Shown: positions 7,870-17,064 of the stretch, piece by piece
How positions within the stretch are numbered: position 1 is the first letter of the stretch
How the letters are laid out: every line of letters begins with the position of its first letter
From: Methylobacterium brachiatum
GTDB taxonomy: Bacteria; Pseudomonadota; Alphaproteobacteria; Rhizobiales; Beijerinckiaceae
Direction of reading: 5' to 3'
Length of the DNA: 64,000 bases
Assembly: GCF_020523825.1 (NCBI RefSeq)
Contig: NZ_JAJALK010000009.1
Location: forward strand, 62,001-126,000
Made by a program: the position numbers and the translations under genes
The notes under the pieces: generated by a model
What the model was told of the DNA's origin: nothing
The model's input: the letters and a program-made list of their open reading frames with translations, nothing else
The model's database searches: none

Positions 7870-8129
7870 ATGACTAGGAACCCGACCGTTTTGGCGCCGC
7901 GGAACGCCTCTGACGTTACGGGCGGCGGGGTCACCGCGGTGGTCAATGCCGTGCTCACCGAGCTCGCCAAGGAAGCCTACCTGCTGGCGAATGGCTTGCC
8001 CCTCGACCGTGCGGCGGCAATGGCGAGCCACAAGGCGTTACAGGACGCCCCGCTCACCGATCGGGACCAGCGCCAGCGCGACATGGTGCGCGCACCGCGG
8101 TCTTGCTGTCACACCCGGTGAAGGGATGA
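7870..8129 (+). pseudogene. frameshifted paralogue of the 7121-7384 gene
   Basis: It starts MTRNPTVLAPRNASDVTGGG, VTAVVNAVLTELAKEAYLLA. The continuous frame ends at 8121 with an unnatural RAPRSCCHTR. In the neighbouring frame the same DNA reads RTAVLLSHPVKG and stops at 8127-8129, matching the paralogue's RTAILLAHPV tail. That stop also overlaps the ATG of the next gene at 8126, as in the sister operon. Both facts point to a one-base indel near 8085-8095 in a GCGCGC run. It could be a real mutation or a sequencing error. Confidence 0.6.
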
Positions 8130-8401
8130 GCATGGACGCACCTGAGATCCGAGCAGAGTGGAAACTCGATCTCATCGCTTTCCTGCTGCCCCAACTGAGG
8201 GGTAGCGATGCGGAGCGAACGAGCACGATCAACACCGTCATCGTGGCCTTGGACACAGCCCACAGCGAGGGACTGCGCCAAGCGGCTTCGTTCTGCCGGG
8301 AGATCGGTCGGGGTTCGAGGCGGGATGAAGAGATCGCGAGGGTGCTCGCCGTCGGCATCGAGAGAATGGCCCAGCAAAACGATACGGCGTCCAGGCGATA
8401 G
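8126..8401 (+). CDS. 91-residue hypothetical helical protein
   Basis: The ATG at 8126 follows AAGG and overlaps the repaired stop of the previous gene. It reads MSMDAPEIRAEWKLDLIAFL, LPQLRGSDAERTSTINTVIV and continues with charged helices. It is probably all-alpha, and no family was recognised. It is translationally coupled to the upstream paralogue gene and occupies the place that the XRE gene holds in the opposite operon, but it shows no HTH motif. Confidence 0.55.
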   Translation: MSMDAPEIRAEWKLDLIAFLLPQLRGSDAERTSTINTVIVALDTAHSEGLRQAASFCREIGRGSRRDEEIARVLAVGIERMAQQNDTASRR

Positions 8402-8781
8402 GGGAGCCAGGGGCATTTTGCGCCACGACGCCTCGCGAAACCAAGCCGCCGCTCGACCGCGCAAGCCCCCCATGCGCGCACACGCCCAGCACTCAGGTCC
8501 GAACCCGCGACCGCCGTCCAAATCGTCGAGTACGCGCGCTGCGAGGCCGGGAGGCCACCCTGGTTCTGACCCACATCGAGCCACACGGCCCAGGGGGCAG
8601 CCAGCTGAACCCGTTGGTGGCGCGATGGCCGCTCGCCCACCGCGGGGGCCCGTGATCGGGGCGCCTTCGCTCACGCCCGATCGGGCACGGGGACGCCAAG
8701 TCGAACTCGGGCGCCGAGATCGGAGGCCGGACCGGGGCCCTGCGCATCGCCGCGGGCTCGAATGCGCGGCGCCGGATCGGA
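8402..8781. other. gap without supported gene
   Basis: GC-rich sequence. All open frames read as Arg/Pro/Gly strings typical of shadows. No terminator or repeat was recognised. Confidence 0.3.
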
Positions 8782-10233
8782 TCAGATCGTCCCCTCGATA
8801 CGCAGGCTCGATTCGGGATACTCGACCATCATCCGGCGCTGTTCGGGCGAGTTGTTCCAGCTGCCCGGGCGGATGTAGTCGCCCGCGTCGAACACCTCGA
8901 CCACGTTCCCCACCGTCGGGATTTCCCGGAAGCCGTGATCGTGGCCGTTCGAGAAGGACACCACGGTCTCGACGGCGTCCGACAGGTAGCAGATCGCCGG
9001 GCCCAGCGTCCCGAAGCCGAAGACGAGGTGCCGCCCATTCACCAGGGCGGCGGTATCCTCGACGATGGTCCCGCTCTGCACCGAGAACGGGATTGCGCGC
9101 GCCGCGAGGTGAGCTTCCAGCGCGTCGATCACCGGATTCAAGCGGTTTTCATAGACCAACTTGACCCGTGTGATGCGGCCGGCCTGCAGGAAGCGGTCGA
9201 TGACGAGGGTGTAAAAGGCCAGCGGCGGCTGAATGTAGGCCGCGTTGACCCAGGTGCTGAACACGTCGCCCGAGCGGATGTGGACGATCAATTCGTCCGC
9301 GGGCTTAGGCGCGAACACCGGCGGCAACAGATTGTAGAGCGGGTGGATGATCGTCCGCACCGTTTCGCGCCTCTGGCTCGGCGTGAGCAGATCCCGGGCG
9401 AAGCGCGCGTGGTGCTCCAATTCCCAGAAGTAGCCCTCTAGGAACCAGCCGCCCGCGGGGAGCGGATGGGTACTCGGCAAGAAGGACAGGCCGCCGAGGT
9501 CCACCGGCTCGGTGCGCGCGATGACGCCGCTGGTGTCCCGCGTGGCGAGCTTGAAGTATCGAAGGCGGAACTTGCGCGCGACGGCGATCGCCATCGTGTG
9601 CTGCATCAGGCCGTTGCCGAGCGCGCCGTTGAGTACGAGCGACACGCCGATCAACGGGGCGTCGCGGGTGCCCGGCGCGCCGACGAGGGCGTAGCTCATC
9701 TGCTCGACCGCTCCAGGCACCTCGGCCAGCAGCGGGACGTCGAGGCCGAGGTCCTCGCGCAGGCCGATCAGCTCGTAGGCCGACCTTTCGACGAAGACCT
9801 CGACTTGGCTCAGCACCAGGGGCTGGCGCTCGTCGAGGGACACCTTGACGAAGCGCGCCCAAACCAGGCCGGCGAGGGGGAGCTGCAGAGGGATCGCCTG
9901 TCCGCGCGCCCGAAAATGCGTCAACCCGGCATGGATCAGAGTCCAGTTCGACCCGTCTTCCGAGACCTCGACCCGGAGGGACCGGGCGGCCTCCCGGGCG
10001 TGCTCGCGCCGATTGTGGACGACGATCGCCGATAGGGGGAAGCGCCGTTCGAGATCGACCTGCCACCACGCCGGCTCGTCCGCGTCGGTGTGGGCATTGT
10101 ATTCCGGGCCGAAATCGCCGTTTACGAGCCCGTCGGGCTCCAGTGAGCACCATCCAGGCCGTGAACTCTGCGTCGCCGGCTTGCCGAGGGCGACGTTGAC
10201 GAAGAGATTTGGATCGTCGAAGGGCGCGGTCAT
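8782..10233 (-). CDS. discoidin-domain glycosyltransferase, fucosyltransferase-like
   Basis: 484 residues from the ATG at 10233 (MTAPFDDPNLFVN). Residues about 12-150 form a discoidin/F5-8 type C domain: NVALGKPATQSS, LVNGD, WWQVDLE, LRVEVSEDGSNW and ARFVKVSL. Residues about 195-484 form a catalytic part with HIRSGDVFS at 318-326, the H-R-x-G-D signature of GT11 and related fucosyltransferases, and an NGALGNGLMQHTMAIA segment like their N-terminal phosphate-binding loop. The expected role is cytoplasmic transfer of a deoxysugar, probably from GDP-fucose; a GDP-fucose synthase lies at 54-55 kb. A close paralogue is transcribed divergently at 10380. The donor and acceptor are inferred. Confidence 0.75.
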   Translation of the reverse strand: MTAPFDDPNLFVNVALGKPATQSSRPGWCSLEPDGLVNGDFGPEYNAHTDADEPAWWQVDLERRFPLSAIVVHNRREHAREAARSLRVEVSEDGSNWTLIHAGLTHFRARGQAIPLQLPLAGLVWARFVKVSLDERQPLVLSQVEVFVERSAYELIGLREDLGLDVPLLAEVPGAVEQMSYALVGAPGTRDAPLIGVSLVLNGALGNGLMQHTMAIAVARKFRLRYFKLATRDTSGVIARTEPVDLGGLSFLPSTHPLPAGGWFLEGYFWELEHHARFARDLLTPSQRRETVRTIIHPLYNLLPPVFAPKPADELIVHIRSGDVFSTWVNAAYIQPPLAFYTLVIDRFLQAGRITRVKLVYENRLNPVIDALEAHLAARAIPFSVQSGTIVEDTAALVNGRHLVFGFGTLGPAICYLSDAVETVVSFSNGHDHGFREIPTVGNVVEVFDAGDYIRPGSWNNSPEQRRMMVEYPESSLRIEGTI

Positions 10234-10379
10234 CGCAGGCGTCTGAGCAGGTGGCGCGCGCGCGGTCAACCGCCCCGTGCTCCGGCAGTCAATACGGTCC
10301 TGCACCCGGGGGCGGCTTGCCTCACCGAGGCTTGGACCGTTAGGCGACCGAAGGCGCGCGTGGCGCGGGCTGGGGACGG

Positions 10380-11795
10380 GTGCAAGGTATGGCCGCGACA
10401 GCCGATCGAAGCGGGGACCTGATCGATCTCGCGATCACCGGGGTGGTCGCCCGCTCGTCAGGTGGGATTACCCCGGCTTTCCCCGAGGGGGAGGGGGAGG
10501 CACCGGCGGGCGCCGACCGAACGCTCACACTTCAGGTCGACCTCGGCGCGCGCTTCCCGATCCACGCGGTCTCGGTGAGCCCGGTCGGACCGGGGGAGGG
10601 CGATGCACTGCGGCTCGCGGTCTCCTCCGACGGGCGGACTTGGTCGGAGCCGGAGACCACGTCGCAGATCGCCGCGGACGGCGCGATCCGCGCGCGCGTC
10701 GGGGCCGGGCCGGCCGGCTGGGCCCGCCACGTCCGCGCCACGCTCCCCTCCGGGGTCGGGTCGAACGACGCGCGCCTGCAGGTCTGGTGCGAGGCGGCGG
10801 CGCTCGACCTGATCAGCCTCCGCGCCCGGCTCGGCGTCGCTTTCAACATCCTCCACGAACGTCCGGGCGCGGTGCTGCACACCTCCTACAGCCTCGTGAG
10901 CGCCGAGCGCCCGCGATCGAAGGCGCTCGTTGGCATCGCGCTCCTGGAGAACGGCGCCTTCGGTAATTGCCTCGTGCAGTACGCCATCGCCATCTCGGTC
11001 GCGCGCGCACTCGGGTTGAGGCTCATCAAGATCCCGAAGGTCGATCGGAGCCAGGCGATTTTCCTGCGCGAACCCCTGACCTGTCGAGAGATCACGTTCA
11101 TCCCCGCCGACGGGCCGCTGCCGGACGACGGCTATTTCCTGTCGGGGATGTTCTTCGACACGCCGTTCCAGCCCCTCGTCGCGGCGCGCGACCCGCTACC
11201 GATGCGCGAGATCGTCCACAGCTACATCCGGCCGGTGTTCAACGGCCTGCCGGCGGTGTTCCCGGCCAAGCCTGAGGATCAGCTCATCATCCATATCCGT
11301 TCCGGCGACATCTTCAGCACTTGGATCGACCCGAACTACCCGCAGCCGCCGCTGGCGTTCTACCGGATGGTGATTGAGCGCCTGTGGCGAGAGGGCCGCA
11401 TCCGATCGGTCAAGCTGGTGTTCGAGAACCGGGCGAACCCGGTGATCCCGGCACTGGAGGCCTATATCGCGGGCGCCGGGCTTGCGCTGACGACGCAGAG
11501 CGGCACGCTCGTGGACGACGTCGCGGCCATCGCCGACGGACGCTACCTGGTCTTCGGTTTCGGCTCGTTCGGCCCCGGCGTCTGCCACATATCGGCGCGC
11601 GTGGAGCAGGTATTCTACTTCTCGTGCAACTGGCCGCAGGGCTTTCAATCGATCGAGACGGTGGGCCAGGCCATCGAGGTCCGGGACGTCGGGGGCGGGT
11701 ACATGAAGATCGGTGACTGGGCGAACTCCGAGGCTCAGCGCCGGCTGATGATCGAGTATCCGGCGGAGAATTTGGCCTTCGACGACCGGATCTGA
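10380..11795 (+). CDS. paralogous glycosyltransferase with degenerate discoidin-like N-terminus
   Basis: 471 residues from a GTG at 10380; an ATG at 10389 is an alternative. The catalytic half closely resembles the divergent neighbour: ENGAFGNCLVQYAIAISVAR, LIIHIRSGDIFSTWID near residue 305, VFGFGSFGPGVCHIS, and a matching C-terminus (SEAQRRLMIEYP against SPEQRRMMVEYP). The N-terminal 140 residues keep the outline of the neighbour's discoidin domain (QVDLGARFPIHAVSV, VSSDGRTW) but lack the ALGKPATQSS and WWQVDL signatures. The pair probably arose by duplication and inversion, with the second copy's binding domain diverging. The substrate is unknown; a GT11-like fold is likely. Confidence 0.72.
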   Translation: MQGMAATADRSGDLIDLAITGVVARSSGGITPAFPEGEGEAPAGADRTLTLQVDLGARFPIHAVSVSPVGPGEGDALRLAVSSDGRTWSEPETTSQIAADGAIRARVGAGPAGWARHVRATLPSGVGSNDARLQVWCEAAALDLISLRARLGVAFNILHERPGAVLHTSYSLVSAERPRSKALVGIALLENGAFGNCLVQYAIAISVARALGLRLIKIPKVDRSQAIFLREPLTCREITFIPADGPLPDDGYFLSGMFFDTPFQPLVAARDPLPMREIVHSYIRPVFNGLPAVFPAKPEDQLIIHIRSGDIFSTWIDPNYPQPPLAFYRMVIERLWREGRIRSVKLVFENRANPVIPALEAYIAGAGLALTTQSGTLVDDVAAIADGRYLVFGFGSFGPGVCHISARVEQVFYFSCNWPQGFQSIETVGQAIEVRDVGGGYMKIGDWANSEAQRRLMIEYPAENLAFDDRI

Positions 11796-11924
11796 GCGAA
11801 CAGCTCACGGACCGAGCGAGGCGGCCTGCCCGGACCCGTCCCCGGCCGCCCCGCGAACGGCTGTGATCCCGTGACGCGACACCCCCGCGTTCCCGAACCG
11901 GCGCCCACTTCGGCCGCTAGCGCG

Positions 11925-12209
11925 CTAGTCGGCGACCTGCACGGCCTCCGCGACCTCCGATAGCCGCTCCAGCGCGGCCGTGTAACCCGCCAGGGCCTGG
12001 AACGCGTCGCGCGCCTCCTCGCTTCCGAAGACGACGACGAAGGCGTGCGTGAAGTCGTCCCGCGCCCGCGGATCCACATCCGGGCCGTAGGCCAAGGAGG
12101 CGACCTCGCCGACCCGGTCGCACAGCGCGATCAGCGACTGGAGCGCGGCATCGCGCTCCGGGGGGGCTGCCCCGGCGCCGAACCGCAGGAGCAAGGTATG
12201 GCGGATCAT
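11925..12209 (-). CDS. Dabb-family (stress-responsive A/B barrel) protein
   Basis: 94 residues starting MIRHTLLLRFGAGAAPPERD, the typical opening of Dabb ferredoxin-like dimers. It is followed by ALCDRVGEVASLAYGPDVDP and FTHAFVVVFGSEEARDAFQA. The usual HPAH motif before the last helix is replaced by LAGYTAAL, so it is a divergent member. Dabb proteins are cyclases, decarboxylases or of unknown role. Here it lies between a glycosyltransferase and an acyltransferase gene with no obvious operon partner. The long frame extending upstream to 12914 is a shadow. Confidence 0.75.
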   Translation of the reverse strand: MIRHTLLLRFGAGAAPPERDAALQSLIALCDRVGEVASLAYGPDVDPRARDDFTHAFVVVFGSEEARDAFQALAGYTAALERLSEVAEAVQVAD

Positions 12210-12508
12210 CGGAGGGCCGCGCCGCTGACGCCTGTGGCCGGAGCGGCCGCGGCGCCGGTCCAGACGCCCCCCTCCGATCGGATGATCCCCGTCCGATCCT
12301 GTTTGCCCCTCACGCGCCCTCCCTCGTCGCCACGGCCCACCGAAGCGGGCCGTGCCGATCCGCTCCACCAGCCCCCCCCGCGTGAGCGACGACGCGAAGG
12401 CCGGCGCGCGCCCGCTCGAATCCCCAGCCCTTAGCCCGGCGATACCCCGAGCGCTACCGGCCCGGCCGAGCATTCGGATCGCCCGGCCCACCCTCGCGGC
12501 GGCGCGCG

Positions 12509-13102
12509 TCAGTGCCGCCAACCGACGCCCGAGCGCAGGAGCCGGGCCGGGTTGCCCACGATCAGGCTGTTGGGCCCGAACCCGGCGGTGACGATCGAAC
12601 CGGCGCCGACCACGGAATCGTGGCCGATGCTCGCGCCCTTCAGCACCATCGCCCGCGCCCCGACCCAGACGTGTTCGCCGAGGCGGATATCCGCGGCCTG
12701 GTTGATGCGCTCGCCCGTGGTGACGTCGAACACCGTGTGATAATCTGAGGTGCTGAACACCGTGTCGCCCGCGATCAGGCAGCGCGCGCCGATGCTGATC
12801 TGGCTGCCCTCGTGCGTGCTGAGGCTCACCGCGCCCGCGAAGCCGACCTCGCGCCCGACGTCGATGCGCGCGCCCGCGCCGAACGCGCTCAGGCTCAGCC
12901 GGCCGATCACGCAATCCGGGCCGATCGTGATCGAGGCGTGGGAGCCGACGGTGAGCGAGACGTCGCCGCTGGTCACGGGCCCGTCGATCTCGACGCGCGC
13001 GCCCTCTCCGGTGAACAGGATGCTGCCGGTGGAGTAGCGCCGGAACTTCTCGGACAACACGATGGTGTTGGCGCTGAGGTTGCCTTGGATCTCGACCGTC
13101 AT
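12509..13102 (-). CDS. left-handed beta-helix (hexapeptide) acyltransferase
   Basis: 197 residues from the ATG at 13102 (MTVEIQGNLSANTIVLSEKF). Imperfect hexapeptide repeats run from about residue 55 to 185, including the conserved core STSDYHTVFDVTTGERI with a His likely to be catalytic, HVWVGARAMVLKGASIGHDS and SLIVGNPARLLR. The family transfers acetyl or other acyl groups from CoA to sugar hydroxyl or amino groups. It is a paralogue of the acyltransferase at 57 kb, which has the same core with DMHSIVDVNTGERV. It probably decorates the polysaccharide made by this locus. Confidence 0.82.
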   Translation of the reverse strand: MTVEIQGNLSANTIVLSEKFRRYSTGSILFTGEGARVEIDGPVTSGDVSLTVGSHASITIGPDCVIGRLSLSAFGAGARIDVGREVGFAGAVSLSTHEGSQISIGARCLIAGDTVFSTSDYHTVFDVTTGERINQAADIRLGEHVWVGARAMVLKGASIGHDSVVGAGSIVTAGFGPNSLIVGNPARLLRSGVGWRH

Positions 13103-13943
13103 GCCAGCCTGTTCCGGGCGCGCGAGATGCGCCGAGACCCGTTTAGTGCCCCGCCGGCCGACACCGCAATCGTCGGGCGCGGGAGCGGGTATCTCGCTCG
13201 CCCGGCTTGGCCGCCCGGGACCGTGCAACCGGCGCCGTCCCCGGGGGCCCTTGACCGGCATCCCGCATACCGGAATGCCCTCACGCCGCCCCGAGCCGCC
13301 GCGCAGTCGCGGACGTCTCACGACGGGCTGTGCGGTGATGCGATCCCGCCGATCCCGAGCCGCTGACGGATCGCGCGCCGCCCCCGGCGCTCATGGGCGG
13401 CGCGGCGAAGCGATGGGCGGACGGCAGGTGCGGACGGCATGCGCGCCGATGGGCACGCGTCCGCCCGGATCGCCGGATACCGGATGAGCGCCCCAGCCCC
13501 GCCGCAGCGGCGGAGCGATCCGGGCTGCTGGCTCCGGGTTCGGGCGGATGCCGTCGGCTGTCCCACCGCGGCCCCCGGGGTCGCAACCGCCCGTTCGCGG
13601 CGTCCTCTGCGCGGTCGAGCCGCGGTCGCACCTGTCCCGCCCGGCCTCGATCTCGGACGATGACGCCGCCGTCCGGGCGGTCGATGGCGAGGACAGCCGG
13701 GCCCGGTTCCTCGTCGCTCGCATCCGCGAAAGTCCCGGGCTTGCGCATGCATCAAACACGCGGCCCGCATAGACGCCCGTCATCGCTCGGACGGGGACCG
13801 GGCCCGGCGCGGCCGTCTGCGACGCGGCCTCACCGATTTGGCCGGCGCCCCCTCGTCATGCCGCTCGGCAAGCTTTATCAGCCTCGCAGTGGCCGCGACC
13901 GACGCTGCGCGGCCTCCCCCGTCGTCGGAGCCGCCCGCAGACC
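13103..13943. other. 840-base GC-rich gap without a supported gene
   Basis: Several long open frames exist on both strands, but they overlap each other and encode Arg/Ala/Pro-rich strings with no motif. I see no RNA gene or terminator. Confidence 0.35.
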
Positions 13944-14729
13944 ATGTCGATCCGGACCGCCGCCGTCATCTACCTCGCCCGCGGCTACGACGCCGACCAC
14001 GCGGAACGGTTCCGGCGGTTCGTGGCGTCCTATCGGGCGCATCCGGCCGGCCACGCGCACCGGCTCTACGTGATCTTCAAGGGCTTCGCCGACGCGGCGC
14101 AGCGGGCGGCCGCGGAGGAGATCTTCGACGGCGTGCCCTTCACGGCGATCGACACCGACGACCTCAGTTTCGACCTCGGCGCCTACGCGGACGCCCTGCG
14201 CAGCGTCGGCGAGGATCACGTCTGCTTCCTCAACACCAACGCCGAACTCAACGCGCCGTCCTGGCTCGCCAAGCTGCTGCGCAATCTGGAGATGCCCGGC
14301 GTCGGCATGGTCGGCGCCACGGGCTCGTTCGAGAGCCTGCGCTACATCAACCGCCTGTTTCCGGCGTTTCCCAACCCCCATCTGCGCACGAACGCCTTCG
14401 CGATGCGGCGCGAGCACGCGGTGGCGCTGCTCGGCGCCTACGCCATCGCGACCAAGCTCGACGCCTTCTTCGCGGAGAGCGGCCCCGACGGCCTGACCCG
14501 GCGGGTCCTCGCCCTGGGTCTGACCTGCCTGATCGTCGGCGCCGACGGCCGCGGCTACGCGCCGCCGCTCTGGCCGATCAGCGAGACGTCCCGGCAGGGC
14601 GCGCAGGCCAACCTCCTCGTGCACGACAATTACACCCGCGGCTACGAGGCGCTGGGCTCCGGTGCCCGCGCGGAGGTCACCCTCGCATCCTGGGGCCGTG
14701 CGATCCCCGCCACGGTGATCGAGGCGTAG
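13944..14729 (+). CDS. probable GT-A type glycosyltransferase
   Basis: 261 residues from an ATG (MSIRTAAVIYLARGYDADHA). The pattern fits a small GT-A enzyme: an N-terminal beta strand, AIDTDDLSFDLGAYADALRS, then DHVCFLNTNAELNAPSWLAK, where the region around NTNAE takes the place of the metal-binding DxD motif. These enzymes add a sugar from a nucleotide donor to a growing glycan on the cytoplasmic face. A canonical DxD is not clearly present at that spot, so the fold is more secure than the activity. It lies 410 bases upstream of the CDP-sugar operon in the same direction. Confidence 0.6.
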   Translation: MSIRTAAVIYLARGYDADHAERFRRFVASYRAHPAGHAHRLYVIFKGFADAAQRAAAEEIFDGVPFTAIDTDDLSFDLGAYADALRSVGEDHVCFLNTNAELNAPSWLAKLLRNLEMPGVGMVGATGSFESLRYINRLFPAFPNPHLRTNAFAMRREHAVALLGAYAIATKLDAFFAESGPDGLTRRVLALGLTCLIVGADGRGYAPPLWPISETSRQGAQANLLVHDNYTRGYEALGSGARAEVTLASWGRAIPATVIEA

Positions 14730-15143
14730 CTCCCCGCCGGGCTCGACGGGGTCGGGACCGGCGCGCTGGCGGATGGCGGCGGCGAGCCGGCAGATCTAGG
14801 GTGCGATCGACGCCCACGGGCCACCGCGCTCCGTCCGGCCGGGGATCCGCGGCCACCCAGATCGGGATCGCCCCGGGCGGACCGCGTGAGCGCGCCGATG
14901 GCGACGGCCGGCCGCGATCGGGCGGGCGCCGCGAGGCCGGCACAGCAGCCCCCGTGATCGGGCCAGGTCGCGGTCCCGATGGCGGGCTGCGCGGGCGGCG
15001 GCTTGAACAGCATCGGCCTTCGCGCGTAAGCCGCGCGGTGTCGGTGTGGGAGGTCGGTCGCCGCGTGGCGGTCGAGGCGCCCCCCTCGCTGCCGTCCGGG
15101 CTGCCGCCCCGAGGGAAGCGACGGGATGGCCGGGGAGGGATCG
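14730..15143 (+). promoter_or_regulatory. leader region of the CDP-sugar operon
   Basis: 414 GC-rich bases separate the glycosyltransferase from rfbF. No coding frame is convincing. GGGGAGGGA, 5-13 bases before the rfbF ATG, is its ribosome-binding site. The operon promoter should lie here, but no sigma motif was recognised. Confidence 0.35.
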
Positions 15144-15911
15144 ATGAAGGCGGTGATCTTGGCGGGCGGGCTCGGGACGCGCCTGTCGGAGGAGACCGGG
15201 ACGCGCCCGAAACCGATGGTCGAGATCGGCGGCCAGCCGATCCTGTGGCACATCATGAAGGGCTTCGCCGCCCACGGCGTGCGCGAGTTCGTGATCTGCC
15301 TCGGCTACCGGGGGTACATGATCAAGGAATTCTTCCTCAACTACCGTCTCCACCTCTCGGATGTGACGGTGGCGACCGGCTCGGGTGACATCGAGTTCCA
15401 CCGCTCCGGCGCCGAGGACTGGAGCGTGTCGCTGATCGAGACCGGGCCCGAGACCATGACCGGCGGCCGGCTGAAGCGCGTGCGTCCCTATCTCGGGGCC
15501 GAGCCGTTCTTCATGACCTACGGCGACGGCGTCTCCGACGTCGACCTCACCGCGCTCGCAGCCTTCCACGCCGCCCACGGACGGATGGCGACGCTGACCG
15601 CCGTAGCACCCCCCGGCCGGTTCGGCGCCCTGGAACTGGAGGGCGACGCGATCCGCAGCTTCCGCGAGAAACCCGCGGGCGACGGCGCCGTGATCAACGG
15701 CGGCTTCTTCGTGCTCGACCCGCAGGTGCTCGACTACGTGTCGGGCGACGCCACCGTCTGGGAGAACGAGCCGCTGGAGCGGCTGGCCCGCGAGGGACAG
15801 CTCCAGGCCTTCCGTCACGCCGGATTCTGGCAGGCGATGGATACCCTGCGCGACAAGAACCAGCTTGAGGCGCTCTGGGCCGCGAAGGCCGCCCCCTGGA
15901 AGATGTGGTGA
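15144..15911 (+). CDS. rfbF: glucose-1-phosphate cytidylyltransferase
   Basis: 255 residues, starting at the ATG (MKAVILAGGLGTRLSEETGT) after GGGGAGGGA rather than 18 codons-odd upstream. GGLGTRLSEET..RPKPM is the nucleotide-binding signature of sugar-nucleotidyltransferases, and the run GGQPILWHIMKGFAAHGVRE and MTYGDGVSDVD are specific to the RfbF/cytidylyl branch. It makes CDP-glucose from CTP and glucose-1-phosphate, the first committed step to CDP-deoxysugars. It is the first gene of a tight five-gene operon; rfbG begins 13 bases after its stop. Confidence 0.93.
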   Translation: MKAVILAGGLGTRLSEETGTRPKPMVEIGGQPILWHIMKGFAAHGVREFVICLGYRGYMIKEFFLNYRLHLSDVTVATGSGDIEFHRSGAEDWSVSLIETGPETMTGGRLKRVRPYLGAEPFFMTYGDGVSDVDLTALAAFHAAHGRMATLTAVAPPGRFGALELEGDAIRSFREKPAGDGAVINGGFFVLDPQVLDYVSGDATVWENEPLERLAREGQLQAFRHAGFWQAMDTLRDKNQLEALWAAKAAPWKMW

Positions 15912-15924
15912 TGGGGGGCGTGCG

Positions 15925-17064
15925 ATGACCCTGCGCAACCCGGATCCGGGCTTCTGGGCCGGCCGCCGCGTGTTGGTCACCGGCCATACCGGCTTCAAGG
16001 GCGCTTGGCTCAGCCTGTGGCTCGCCCGCCTCGGGGCCCGGGTCACCGGCTACGCGCTGGTGCCGGAGACCGAGCCGAGCCTGTGCGCGCTCGCCGACTT
16101 GCCCGCGCGGATCGACAGCCGGATCGGCGACGTGCGCGACCTCGCCGCGCTCACCGCCTGCGTTGCCGAGGCGCGGCCCGAGATCGTCCTGCATCTCGCC
16201 GCCCAGGCCCTGGTGCGGCCCTCCTACACCGATCCGGTGGGCACCTATGCCAGCAACGTCATGGGCACGGTCCACCTGCTGGAGGCGGTGCGCGCCTGCC
16301 CCACGGTCCAGGCGGTGGTGATCGTCACCAGCGACAAGGCCTACGAGAACCGCGAGTGGGTCTGGGCCTATCGCGAGGATGAGCCTATGGGCGGGCGCGA
16401 TCCCTATTCCAACTCGAAGGGCTGCGCCGAACTGGTCACCAGCGCCTATCGCGCCTCGTTCTTCGGCGCGAGCGGCCATCCGGCGCGCGTCGCCAGCGCG
16501 CGGGCGGGCAACGTCATCGGCGGCGGCGACTGGTCGCTGGATCGCCTGGTCCCGGACGTGGTCCGCGCGTTTGGGCGCGGCGAGCCGGTGGAAATCCGCG
16601 CGCCGGGCGCCGTGCGGCCCTGGCAGCACGTGCTGGAGCCGCTCTCGGGCTATCTGCGCCTGGCCGAGGCCCTGTGCGGCGACGACGGGGCTCGCTACGC
16701 CGAGGGCTGGAACCTCGGCCCGGCCGACGCGGATTGCCAGCCGGTCTCCGCGGTGGTGGCCGGCCTCGCCCGGGGCTGGGGCGCGGGCGCACATTGGCGG
16801 CTCGCCGCCGGCACGCACCCGCACGAGGCCACCTTCCTCAAGGTCGACGCCTCGAAGGCGCGCGCGCATCTCGCCTGGGATCGGCGCCTGCGGCTCGCCG
16901 AGGCTCTGGACTGGACCGGGGCGTGGTACCGGGCGCAGGCGCAGGGCGCGGATGCCGCGGCGCTGACCCTCGAACAGATCGGGCGCTACGAGGCGCTGGC
17001 GGTGTCCGGGGACCGGGACTCGGCGGACAACGTGGCGGGACATTGGGTGGGAGACTCGGCATGA
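15925..17064 (+). CDS. rfbG: CDP-glucose 4,6-dehydratase
   Basis: 379 residues from the ATG at 15925 with GGGGGG upstream. It is an extended short-chain dehydrogenase/reductase: GHTGFKGAWLSLWL is the NAD-binding glycine motif, HLAAQALVRPSY and VTSDKAYEN carry the active-site region, and DPYSNSKGCAE contains the YxxxK-type pair. NVIGGGDW and AVRPWQHVLEPLSGYL are typical of CDP-glucose dehydratases. The product is CDP-4-keto-6-deoxyglucose, the branch point for all CDP-dideoxy or branched sugars. Its stop overlaps the start of the methyltransferase gene (ATGA). Confidence 0.93.
   Translation: MTLRNPDPGFWAGRRVLVTGHTGFKGAWLSLWLARLGARVTGYALVPETEPSLCALADLPARIDSRIGDVRDLAALTACVAEARPEIVLHLAAQALVRPSYTDPVGTYASNVMGTVHLLEAVRACPTVQAVVIVTSDKAYENREWVWAYREDEPMGGRDPYSNSKGCAELVTSAYRASFFGASGHPARVASARAGNVIGGGDWSLDRLVPDVVRAFGRGEPVEIRAPGAVRPWQHVLEPLSGYLRLAEALCGDDGARYAEGWNLGPADADCQPVSAVVAGLARGWGAGAHWRLAAGTHPHEATFLKVDASKARAHLAWDRRLRLAEALDWTGAWYRAQAQGADAAALTLEQIGRYEALAVSGDRDSADNVAGHWVGDSA

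Noticed and set aside
11925..12914. 329-codon minus-strand frame
   Set aside because: Only the last 94 codons (the Dabb protein) look coding; the rest is antiparallel or shifted shadow of the acyltransferase gene.
13838..15388. 516-codon plus-strand frame across the glycosyltransferase and rfbF
   Set aside because: Arg/Pro/Gly-rich shadow; the real genes are in other frames with clear motifs.
14796..17043. Two long minus-strand frames (416 and 449 codons) opposite rfbF and rfbG
   Set aside because: They mirror the codon structure of well-identified plus-strand enzymes and show no domain.
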